A DNA stretch of 64,000 nucleotides from Morella rubra (taxonomy: Eukaryota; Streptophyta; Magnoliopsida; Fagales; Myricaceae): the NCBI GenBank assembly GCA_003952965.2, contig CM025854.1, positions 8,146,107 through 8,210,106 of the forward strand, given 5' to 3'. The notes below the pieces were generated by a model. It made no database searches, was not told the DNA's origin, and worked only from the letters and a program-made list of their open reading frames with translations. Numbering within the stretch: position 1 is the stretch's first letter; the number at the start of each line of letters is the position of its first letter. This document shows positions 34,434 to 45,665 of this stretch, one piece after another. The position numbers and the translations under genes are program-made.

Positions 34434-35632
34434 AGGATTAAGGCAACCCAAGAAGGAGGGTGAATTGGGTTTCCAAACTTTTTCGCTTTTAACCCCTAAA
34501 GTAGTGTTTGCAAAGTAAAGACTAATTTAGCACAAGTATATATTGATGCAATAAGTAAATAAGTGCTAAATATAAAGAGTAGGATAGAGAAGCAAACACG
34601 TGATTTTTAGGTGGTTCGGCAAACCCACCTACATCCACCCTCAAGCTCCTTTACCGAGCCTTGAGATTTTCCCACTATCTTTCAAATAGTGTACACTCTA
34701 GCTTTCGGGTGCTAGAGAACCTTACAAGTGCTTTCCCAGACCCACTCAAACCCCAACCAAGCTTGAGATATACCTCTCTAAGCTTCTTCTTTAATGAACA
34801 ACCTCACTAAAGGAATCACTTCTTTTGGATAGGAAGATTGAAGAATAAACTCTCTCAAAGAGTAGATATGAAATTGAAAGCTCTATCTCTTGATTCACAC
34901 AAATGTTTTGTGTGAATGATATGAGAAATATAGAATATGAAGGTTTGGAATATTTCTCAAGTGATCTAAATGATATGTGGTCGTTGTGTATTTATTTTGG
35001 ACGTTATGAAGGTGTATTTATAGGCCACATATGAAAACTAGCCGTTTATAGCCGTTGGGAGTCGTCTGTTAAAACGAGCTGGTCGACTGCTTCAAGTTAC
35101 TGTTACTCAACGGTCATAATGTCAGAAGCTCAACGGATCTATTTCAAAATTAACGGTTGACCGCTATACCAAGCGGTCGAAGACCGGTCGACCGCTTCAC
35201 TAGCTGGTCGACCTCCTCAACTTAAGCACATGATCCAGTTCAATTAAAACCACGTTTTTGACCTCTTTGAAACACCCAATTTTAAAGACTTACTTCCCAT
35301 AAGTATAAGAAAGGTTTGGGAGTTTGATTGGGGTGTTTTGAAACCTTTAAAAACATTTTAATCTTTCAAAAAAAGGTAAAACGGTTTATGCACGTTTTGA
35401 AAGATATGCAAGTGTGATTCATAATCCTTGTCAAAAGTGAAACTAAGAGTTACAAGGTTTATACCCTAAGGTCTTGAAACTTCACTTTTGAGCTCTTTGC
35501 ATCTTTTTGATCTTCTTTCTTCAAGTCTTTGGCTCTTTCATCAAAACGTTTTTGTCTTTGAAGATGTCCGTTTTATAAACTTGATCCATTTATTGAAATC
35601 ATCAAAATCTCGATTGTGCACAAAAGCCAACA
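34434..35632 (-). repeat. Solo LTR, left arm
   Basis: TG...CA ends (TGTAAATCC at 34434, AAAGCCAACA to 35632; 1199 bases) flanked by ACGTT on both sides (34429-34433 and 35633-35637), a perfect 5-bp target duplication. Present in both arms, so it inserted before the inversion duplication. Contains a CGGTCGACCG palindrome (35185-35194) and degenerate relatives. Confidence 0.93.
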
Positions 35633-35637
35633 ACGTT

Positions 35638-37040
35638 TGCTCAGGGCTAGTTAACCCTTTGGGAGTCACCTAACTCTCTTTTGAGTTATCTCCTCAGCTC
35701 TCACTCTGATCGCTATCTCTACTCTGTCTTTCATCCCTCTCCTCTCTCTCATTCTTCTTCTTTCTTATTTTTTCTCAAACCCCCACTATCTCTTTCTACT
35801 TCTTGTTGGCGGCTCCATGGATGGTTCTCCAATCCACCAAGCCTCGCTTTTTGATAACCACTTTTGCTGAGACTCTCCAAGAACAACGATCCCGCATTTA
35901 TTCTCTTTCACTTCACCATTTCTCACCTTTGTGCTTATTTTTTACAGTTTAATTCTTTCATTTACTAATACTTCTATTTTGTGTTCTACTAGGGTTTCGA
36001 TTCGGCCAATATTTTGGGGATTTTGCTACTTTCAATTGTTCAAGATTACAACGATAGATTTTGTTACTCTCACTTGTGAGATTTTACTTTGCTGATGCTG
36101 AATTTCACGGGAGCTCAATTCGGTCTGTCTCCAAGTTTGCTTGAATGCCCATGGTCACATATGTATGGTTTTGACTCCTTGTGCTCAAAATATTCTAGCG
36201 TCTTCACACTATTCAACATTCTTATAGGTGTCTCTAACGTTATAATACTTTTGTCATTTGAGAATTTTCTTAGAGACTGATTGTTGCAGTGTGGATGATT
36301 GAGGTGCAAACAGTTTTGTGAACAATAACTTTGGTTGCTACACATTTTTGTACAACTAAGAACTGCCTTGGACTTTTATATAAAAAATAACATTAACCAA
36401 TTTCGTTTGGCTATTGCGATTGATTAGATGTTGATGCAGGGGGAGCTGAGTCAGACGACGCTGAGCTGTCAGATTCCACATTGATGGCGTTGAATTACCT
36501 TGAGCGGGTAGATCGGCGCAAGGATGGCAAGAAAATCGGAATCTAACCTAATTGGGGCAGTTTTCGAGCACGTGTCGGTTTTTTGGTCATAACTTTGGCT
36601 ACGAATATCCGATTCGCACCCATGACCCCAATTCGGAAAGCTCTTTTCAGCGCGTACGTCGTGGTCACCCAGCTACACTTCGGTGCACCTCGTTTCGAGC
36701 CCTAAAAATGCTGTTTTCCCTCTCAAAAATTTATTTTTGGTTGGTTTTCTTTCCTTTTTCGTTTTGGGAATTATTTTTGAATCCGATTTGGACCAGATTT
36801 TTGCCGCCTATTTATTTTTGGTAACATCCCATTAGGGATGCAATTCTTAGCTATTTTAGCCGGCTTGTGGGTTTTTTTGGGGACAATTGAATAATTTGAA
36901 TTTTGAGAATTCTCTTTGAGATTTTTGGGAAGAATTTGGTGTCTTTCCTTGCAACATACCGACTGCCCTAGCCTACAGGATAATCGCTATCTTGTTTTGG
37001 CGTCAGATGTTAGGAAATCAAAAATCATGTTTGATTAATG
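35638..37040. other. Unassigned repeat DNA, left arm
   Basis: No gene recognised. 35650-36090 is CT-rich and looks like a leader or UTR. 36540-36710 (GTCATAACTTTGGCTACGAA and following) resembles the kind of sequence found in some Ty3/gypsy LTRs, but no paired ends were found. The open frames here have no known domain. Confidence 0.4.
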
Positions 37041-37054
37041 GAATGTAGGATAGA

Positions 37055-37885
37055 GGGTATGAAAAAAACCTTTTGAAAAGTCTAGATGGAGATGGTCCTC
37101 CTCATCTTTAGACTTTTCCTCTCCCATTTTTCTTTTGATCGTCCCACTCCCTCATAGATCACCTATTTGGGCGACAGGAGGAGACTCCTCCCGTCCACCC
37201 ACTCCTTTCCTTGCTCTCCTTTTATTGTTGCGTTTGCTATTGTGGTTCCATTCACTTCCATTGTTTTGCTTTCGTTTGCCGTTTTTGTCCTTTTTCTATT
37301 TTGGCAAGCGTATGTTTTGGGAAGAAATGAACTATGGCCAACCCTTTCTGGCGATATCTACCAAACAAGTGTTCCATGGCCCTAGATCTACAACGATGAG
37401 AGTGTCCAACTTCAAGGGGTTGGCATGTGTGATCTCACATCCCCTTTCAACGCTCGTGTTTTTCACACCCACATATCTCCATGGCCTTCAGATCGTTCCT
37501 CCGCCATTTTTGTTGGGAACCACCTACGTGTGGTCCCCTTCTGTGTATTCGGATGCTCCTTCGGAATAGAGGGATTGAGGTGTTCATCCATCCCTTCCTT
37601 GGCAATTAGATGTGCCATTCATGGTGTGGATTAGATTAAAACCGGGTCTTTGCGCCGAGTAGGTATTGTGGACCTTATGTCCCAGTTGTATGAGGCCTAT
37701 ACAACCATTTGGAATGAGGCCCTTGAGGCTATTTGTTCTAAGGCCATTTTGGCCCTAAATGCTATTGTACTGAGCTTCATGCTCCTGTGTGTTGGAACTG
37801 GTCCTGGAGGCCTGTCTGTTTGCAGCCATGATGTAATCCCCCTATTGTGAAATTAATTTTACTATTGCCAAAAAAAAAAAAAAGA
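37055..37885 (+). mobile_element. L1-like retroposon, left arm
   Basis: Flanked by near-perfect 14-bp target duplications (GAATGTAGGATAGA at 37041-37054, GAATGTAAGATAGA at 37886-37899) and ends TTTTACTATTGCC plus a poly-A run, the usual end of plant L1 copies. The 831-base body shows no recognisable reverse transcriptase or endonuclease. It is either an internally deleted LINE, a SINE-like relative or a retroposed transcript. A mirror copy lies at 49728-50558. Confidence 0.75.
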
Positions 37886-37899
37886 GAATGTAAGATAGA

Positions 37900-39215
37900 T
37901 GAGATAGTTTTGAAACGACATTATGCTGTGCTTTTTTGCTCTCAATTTTTAAATTTTCTTCACATGTTAGATAGGAATAAAAATATTTCTTTGGTCTTGA
38001 TGGTGTAAGCTATTGAACAACATACTTTTTTTTTGTAAAACCTTTTATTCGGCGCGTCAATTGAGCTCAAATAAGCAGTTATAATGTAGGCATAATCAAA
38101 TTGTTGATTATTTGATTAAAATGATGATGATGATGATGATATATATATTATTTGAATAAAATTTTCCATCAGTTTAGAAGGAAATTTATTTTTCGGTCTA
38201 TAAAATTATGATTTTAAACTCATAAAATGATCATTGACAAAAAATAATTGTGGGGACAAAATTATCATTTTGCATGTAAAAATTTTTTTTTTTCATCTAA
38301 ATTAGCCGAAAATTTTATGGGAGGGCATAAAGTGTCTAAATCAAGAGTTAGTGGATGTAATGTGACAAAAATAATAAATTGTGGTGCAAAGTGTTGACTT
38401 GATAGTTGGAGGGTGTAAAGTGTATTTAAGCCTTAATATTTCACCAAAATTTAGAAGTCATTATAAGATGTTTAAGAAATCATTATAGCAGAAAATAATT
38501 GACTCCAAAGCACAAACATCAACAATATCTCAGAATTCAATGCAGTTGGTATCAGGCACATGCAAAGGTTCTCAACCGTGGTTGTTTTGCCAAACAATGT
38601 GATGGCTACTTTGATTAGTAGGTGGATTTTAACTGTTGAAAATCGTGTTGGATTGGATACACATGATTCTTTTGTATCTATCTCTGATGTACGTAGCTCC
38701 CCGCATCAAATTTAAGGGACTCGATAAAACTACCAAGCATATAATGAAGGCATGTGTCCCTCTGTTGCTATTAAAGGAATCACTAATAGCAGTTGCTTGT
38801 ACAATTATGATAGTTCTTGGTATTTTACTCCACAGATTTTAGATAGGGAAGTTGTAGAGGACTTGAAGCCATAAAGGAAAAATGACAAATCACTCACTAG
38901 GTTTTAGTGCATTTTTTAAAAACTCATCGGGCATTTTAAAAAATAAAAAACCTCACTGAATTTGTCATTTTGGTACCAAACCTCACTAGACCCTATGCTG
39001 TTAGAACCATTTAACGGAAATTTTTCCCGTCCAATTGCAATGTGATACTTTTCATTAAAATAAATATAAATAAAAAATATTTTTAAAAAGTAAAAACTAA
39101 AATCTAAAACAAATAAAAACATATAATTTAATATTTTAAAGTTTGAATTTATAATTTAAAAATCGTAAAATCTTAAAAAAAAAAAACTGAAAGAGTGTTA
39201 GTTCCTAATGTATAG
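37900..39215. other. Dispersed AT-rich repeats, left arm
   Basis: An ATG/AT microsatellite at 38121-38152, the dispersed repeat shared with the MYB promoter (38230-38430) and, at 38880-39060, sequence of a low-copy repeat kind (CACTCACTAGGTTTTAGTGC). No gene. Confidence 0.5.
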
Positions 39216-41925
39216 TGTTGGCTTAGTTTTGTGACAAGTGTGATGTAAAGAAACGTTGTCTTGGATGAGGTTGATCAAGAGAGGACGCTTAAGTTGAAAG
39301 GAATAAAGAAGTGAAGAAATCTGAAAGTCAGAGAGCCGTTAAAGTGGTTAAGTGCTGTTGGGGCTAGCTTAAGGCGAGCTTGAAGCAATCACGTTGTATT
39401 TTGGAGCTACCTTGAGGCTCAAGCCCAAACGAGGTAAAATATTAAGAGACTTACAGCTGTCATTTACCCAATTATATAAAAGGGATTTCTAAGTGGCTGG
39501 ATGTACATACTTCAACGTATAGAGAAAAGAAAGATTCTAGAAACCATTCGAAGCCTTTTTGTTGAGAGATTTGTGAAGATTCGAGAAGATGATGTTCTTG
39601 AAGATTTGAAGAATCAAGATTTTTAGTGGTCTTCCTCTTGTGTTGAAAAAGACAATCAATCACTACAATAAAAACCCCACTGTGGCAATGGGTAAACAAT
39701 GGAGCTCCGGTATTTGAAGGATTGAAGTTCCAATCGTCCAGAAGCAAGTTTGCTTTGTTCAAGATTCACTGAAGTGAGAGAGAGATTCAGAGGTTCTGAT
39801 TCTACCGCTTGGTGCGGGTTCGAGTGTGTCATTCGAATGGCTTCTTCGGGGCTTGTTAGTAGCAAAGGTTTTGTGGTAAACAAGGTGAGCGATTGTAAGT
39901 GATTCTCTCATTTAGTGGATTGGTTAACTGGCAATGAACCGAAGTGGTTTTTCCTATTGAAGGAGTTCCTTATAGGGTTTTCCACTACAACAACAATCTC
40001 TTGTGTTTGTGTGATTGTTTGCATTTTTTTCTCTCATATTTGCTTGTTCATTGATTAGCTTTAGACAATTTTGAATCTTGGTTGGTTGCATGTGAATCTA
40101 GGTTCAAAAATTAAAACAAAACTATTTTGCTCACAAGTGTTTGTTGTAAAGTTTAAGAGTTTTTAGAATTGTTTAATTTGATTGAATTGTTTAATTTGAT
40201 TAAATTGTCTGATTTTTATCTCTATTTAGAACTTATTGATATCTTGCAAATCTGTACAGGTTCAATTAATCCATTGTGCTAAGTTTTGTATTTGGTTTTC
40301 CATATTAGGGTGCATTAGTTTTTGCTATAATTTTTTAACTTACTATTCACCCTCCTCTAGGTAAGTTAATGATCTAAACCGTATCCCACAAGTGGTATCA
40401 AAGTCATACATCACTCTTTGACCCTTTTAACTCCTAAATGAATAATTGTCAATCTCTCTTGGTGCCTCCATATTTTGATAGAAGTAACTATGCATATTGG
40501 AAGATTCAAATGAGAGCCTTTTTGAAGTCAATGGATGATAAAGTGTCGAATTCATGTGAGAAGGGTTGGGCAAGACCCGTGGTTTCTCTTGAGGGAGAAA
40601 CTAAATGTAAAGAAATGTCTTGTTAGTCCAAGGATGAGCTTAATGATTGTAATTAAAGGCATTCATGCCATTTTCGTGGCTATATCACCCGAAGAGTTCA
40701 ATAGAGTCTCCATTGTGTGATGGCTAAGGAAGCATGAGACATTCTTGAAACAACTCATGAGGGAACAAAAATTGTTAAGTTTTCTAAGCTTCAAATGTTA
40801 ACTACTAAGTTTGAAGAAATTAGAATGAAAGAGGATAAAACTTTTGATGAGTTTTATGGAAAATTGAATGATATGGTGAATTCTAGTTTTTGTCTTGGAG
40901 GGTACATGAGACAAGGGTTGTAAGAAAAGTTTTGAGGTCTCTACTTGAGAGGTTTAGACCAAAAGTGACTACCAAAAAGAAAGCAAGGATATTGATCAAG
41001 TCAAAATAGAGTAGTTAGTAGGTTCTCTACAAACTTACAAACTCACTCTTCCTTTGACTAAAAGGAACAAATCCATTGATTTAAAATCAGTAAGTGAAGA
41101 GACTAAAGAATCTTCTGACAATAACACTAAGGATGATAACGATGTTGCTCTATTTGTGAAAAGGTTTCGTAAAGTTTTCAGGTCGAAGAAAGGAAGCAAA
41201 TGGCCAAATCAAAAGCAACCTGCAAAATTTTCCAGCAAGACGAAGTGGAGCAAGAAAGAAAGAAAAGAAAGAAATGAAGCTAATGAAACTAAAGGCAAGT
41301 GGACTCAAGAGACAGTGTCATAAGTGCAAGGGGTTCGGCCACATCAAAGCTGAGTGTCCTAATTACTTGAGGAAGTCCAAAGGTAAGGCAATGAACGCCT
41401 CTTTCGGTGATGATGAAACTGAGTCTATAGCCACTAGTGATAATTCATCATTAGAAGAGAAGGTAAATTTCATTGCCTTAACATATTTAGTTGATAGCTT
41501 AAATAATTTTGACATTGAGAATGATGATGTCTTAGACTCATCACATGAGGATTCGGATGAAAATGATAATCTTCAACATCTTTATGAGCAATTGTTTGAG
41601 GAGAGTTTGAGAATTAAAAAGGAGAATAATGGAGTTCTCAAGAGAATCGAATTGTTGGAACAAGATAAAAAAGAATTGGTTAGAAAGTTAGATGAGCATG
41701 TTAATCTTGTAAATGACTTAGAAAAGTTCAAGACATCTTTAGAATTACAAGTTAGTTCATTAAAAATAGAACTTGGACATGCTAGCTCTCAACTACAAAT
41801 TTTTTCTAGCAAGACAAATAAACTAGACAAAATGTTGAGTCTAGGCATTTCGGCTAGTTACAAGAGAGGCCTTGGATTTAATAACGCTAATGCTCATCTT
41901 TCTACTTAAACTAAAACTTCATTTG
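39216..41925 (+). mobile_element. Copia element 1, 5' half, left arm (fossil)
   Basis: LTR 39216-40390 (TGTTGGC...CCCACA, 1175 bases), a primer site TGGTATCAAAG just after it (about 40393, complementary to initiator tRNA-Met), then gag pieces: PPYFDRSNYAYWKIQMRAFLK (40438), a basic stretch (41054-41323) and a CCHC knuckle CHKCKGFGHIKAEC with a coiled-coil tail (41274-41909). No pol or 3' LTR; it ends where copia element 2 begins. Broken. Confidence 0.85.
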
Positions 41926-43752
41926 TTCCTATTTGCCCAAGGTTGCTCCTAGAGCTATCTAACTCGATTTTGATGATAACAAATGACAAAATAGCTTTGG
42001 AGTATTTTTAGAATACGTGGTTGTCAAACCATTATTCAAACGAGAGTACTCAATTGTATTTAATCTCTCTCAAGTTCATTAAGCCCTATATTTGTTTTAA
42101 ACACCATGGCATGCACCTAAACTATGATATTTTTCATTGTAGGAGTTTTCGTGTTGAAGTAAAAAGGATTGCAAATCATTAAAGCACTGAAAATCTCCTC
42201 CTGTCAATATGGCGGTGACACATGGATACATGGTCTAGACACATTGCACTGCTGCCAGAATGCCATTTTGATGGTGTGATACATGTGAAGTACAATGTCG
42301 ACACATGGTGAAGGAAGTGTAGACAGTCGACATATGCCATAGGCACCTGTGAGTCAGTTCCAAACTTGAAGAAGCTGTTGACACATAGACATATATGTAT
42401 CGACACATGTTGTTGGAATGCTATTTTTAAAAAGATGACTCTATGTGGATTTCAAGATGTAGTGGCACTTAGGGCACTCTCCAACATTCCAAAAAGGCTC
42501 TTGGGACCCCCTAAGACGGAAGACCTATAAAGACAACATTATGAAGAGAGAAAAGATATTTCTTGCATCATCAATCTTGACCTAGGCTCCAAAAGAGAGA
42601 GAGAAAAGACCTAAAGAAGAAAATTTCACTTTTCCAAGAGATCTGTTGCTGTCAGTTGCTATTCTTGCTCCCATCACTCTTCAAATCTTGTCTTTTAGCC
42701 CTTTTTTGAGCTTTGTATTTGCTGATTTAGCTTTTAGAGCTATTGTTTATCATTCCTATCATTAAACCTTTGAAATACCTATAAATGTGGGATACACTTG
42801 CGCCTACCCGTGAAGATAGAAGAAATCTCATAGGATTTTGAGATTTGTGTACGAGTTGAAGAGTGAGCTTGAAAAAATCTTGTAACGGTTACTTGCACTC
42901 GAAAGCTAAGTTATGAACACTATTAGATTATAGAGGAGAAGCCCAAGGAAGGCAATAGCCTTGGGGTGGACGTAGGCAAGTCTTGGCCGAACCAACCTAA
43001 AAATCACGTGTTATCTCTCCTCCTTATCTCTCTTACATTATTGCTATCATTTATTGTTCTTTGATTATTATCGCTTTAAGTATTTTTCAGATCTGTATTT
43101 TTAACTGAAAAGTCTAATATTTTGTTAAACCTAATTCACCCCTCTCTTGAGTTGTTATTTAGACTCACAATTGGTATCAGAGCTGAGGTTTAATTATCCT
43201 TACTAATGATTACTCTTGTTAGCTCTTCGTTGTCTGAAGGTCAATCCACTAAACGTTCGATCTTTTGTTCAATGGAACTTGCTACAACTATTGGAAAGCA
43301 AGGACGAAGATTTATATTCAAGCCCTGGACTATGAGGTTTGGAGAATTATCACTCGCAATCCAAGAATTCCTAAAGATCAAGATAGATTGCTTAAAAAGG
43401 AAAAAGATTGAGATGATGCTGATCTCATACTTAAATCTTTAAATTTAAAAGTTGTGAATGTTTTATATTGTGATCTTGATTCTAATGAATTTAACCATGT
43501 TTTTGGTTGTGAAACTTCTAAGGAAATATGAGAAAAATTGTTAGTTACTCATGAAGGTACAAATCAGGTTAAGAAAAAAAAATTAGCATACTTGTGCATA
43601 GTTATGAATTCTTTAAGATTAAATCTGATGAATCTATCTCTGCCATGTTTACTTGGTTTATTGATATTATAAATGAATTGAAATCTCTTGGTAAAGTTTA
43701 TACTAACGTGAAAATGGTAAGAAAAATACTCAGCTATCTTCCTAAAGCTTGG
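41926..43752 (+). mobile_element. Copia element 2, 5' end, left arm (fossil)
   Basis: LTR about 41926-43169 ending GACTCACA, then the primer site TTGGTATCAGAGC (43171), then gag (ending SYLPKAW at 43752). It stops at the centre of the giant inverted repeat. LTR of the GTGTCGACAC family. Broken. Confidence 0.8.
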
Positions 43753-43844
43753 TTCATCTCGTGGGTTATGAGAGATCTCATAAGCTCATCCAGAGACAGT
43801 TTAGTTAAATCTTTGGCCTCCTGGATAGCTATAACTTTAGGTTC
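43753..43844 (-). other. Spacer of the giant inverted repeat
   Basis: 92 bases between the arms. On the minus strand it continues the gag frame of the right-arm element (EPKVIAIQEAKDLTKLSLDE...), so the right-arm copy is longer than the left one at the joint. Confidence 0.95.
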
Positions 43845-45665
43845 CCAAGCTTTAGGAAGATAGCTGAGAATTTTTCTTACCATTTTCACGTTAGTATAAA
43901 CTTTACCAAGAGATTTCAATTCATTTATAATATCAATAAAGCAAGTAAACATGGCAGAGATAGATTCATCAGATTTAATCTTAAAGAATTCATAACTATG
44001 CACAAGTATGCTAATTTTTTTTTCTTAACCTGATTTGTACCTTCATGAGTAACTAACAATTTTTCTCATATTTCCTTAGAAGTTTCACAACCAAAAACAT
44101 GGTTAAATTCATTAGAATCAAGATCACAATATAAAACATTCACAACTTTTAAATTTAAAGATTTAAGTTGAGATCAGCATCATCTCAATCTTTTTCTTTT
44201 AAGCAATCTATCTTGATCTTTAGGAAATTAGGATTGCGAGTGATAATTCTCCAAACCTCATAGTCCAGGGCTTGAATATAAATCTTCATCCTTGCTTTCC
44301 AATAGTTGTAGCAAGTTCCATTGAACAAAAGATCGAACGTTTAGTGGATTGACCTTCAGACAACGAAGAGCTAACAAGAGTAATCATTAGTAAGGATAAT
44401 TAAACCTCAGCTCTGATACCAATTGTGAGTCTAAATAACAACTCAAGAGAGGGGTGAATTAGGTTTAACAAAATATTAGATTTTTTCAGTTAAAAATACA
44501 GATCTGAAAAATACTTAAAGCGATAATAATCAAAGAACAATAAATGATAGCAATAATGTAAGAGAGATAAGGAGGAGAGATAACACCGTGATTTTTAGTT
44601 GGTTCGGTCAAGACTTGCCTACGTCCACCCCAAGGCTATTGCCTTCCTTGGGCTTCTCCTCTATAATCTAATAGTGTTCATAACTTAGCTTTCGAGTGCC
44701 AAGTAACCGTTACAAGATTTTTTTCAAGCTCACTCTTCAACTCATACACAAATCTCAAATCCTATGAGATTTCTTCTATCTTCACGGGTAGGCGCAAGTG
44801 TATCCCACATTTATAGGTATTTCAAAGGTTTAATGATAGGAATGATAAACAATAGCTCTAAAAGCTAAATCAGCAAATACAAAGCTCAAAAAAGGGCTAA
44901 AAGACAAGATTTGAGAGTGATGGGAGCAAGAATAGCAACTGACAGCAACAGATCTCTTGGAAAAGTGAAATTTTCTTCTTTAGGTCTTTTCTCTCTCTCT
45001 TTTGGAGCCTAGGTCAAGATTGATGATGCAAGAAATATCTTTTCTCTCTTCATAATGTTGTCTTTATAGGTCTTCGTCTTGGGGGTCCCAAGAGCCTTTT
45101 TGGAATGTTGGAGGTGCCCTAAGTGCCACTACATCTTGAAATCCACATAGAGTCATCTTTTTAAAAATAGCATTCCAAAACATGTGTCGATACATATATG
45201 TCTATGTGTCAACAGCTTCTTCAAGTTTGGAACTGACTCACAGGTGCCTATGGCATATGTCGACTGTCTACACTTTCTTCACCATGTGTCGACATTGTAC
45301 TTCACATGTATCAATACCATCAAAATGGCATTCTGGCAGCAGTGCAATGTGTCTAGACCATGTATCCATGTGTCACCGCCATATTGACAGGAGGAGATTT
45401 TCAGTGCTTTAATGATTTGCAATCCTTTTTACTTCAACACGAAAACTCCTACAATGAAAAATATCATAGTTTAGGTGCATGCCATGGTGTTTAAAACAAA
45501 TATAGGGCTTAATGAACTTGAGAGAGATTAAATACAATTGAGTACTCTCGTTTGAATAATGGTTTGACAACCACGTATTCTAAAAATACTCCAAAGCTAT
45601 TTTGTCATTTGTTATCATCAAAATCGAGTTAGATAGCTCTAGGAGCAACCTTGGGCAAATAGGAA
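43753..45665 (-). mobile_element. Copia element 2, right arm (fossil)
   Basis: Minus-strand mirror: gag from about 44390 down to 43753, LTR 44424 to about 45665 (TGTGAGTC edge at 44424). Its gag extends 92 bases beyond the left-arm copy. Broken. Confidence 0.8.

Larger units (their letters stand above)
30976..43752 (+). repeat. Giant inverted repeat, left arm
   Basis: Reads as the reverse complement of 43845-56680. Paired landmarks: hAT end 31851/55803, solo LTR 34434-35632/51981-53196, retroposon 37055-37885/49728-50558, LTR 39216-40390/47216-48392, gag knuckle frame 41274-41909/45682-46317. The start at 30976 is simply where the partner runs into the N gap; the repeat may extend further left. 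Confidence 0.97.

Noticed and set aside
37135-37569. 144-residue frame in the retroposon
   Set aside because: No known domain; other frames are equally open, so coding is not supported.
43594-44003. Two opposite overlapping genes at 43.6-44.0 kb
   Set aside because: They are the same gag fragment seen on both strands because the palindrome centre lies between them.
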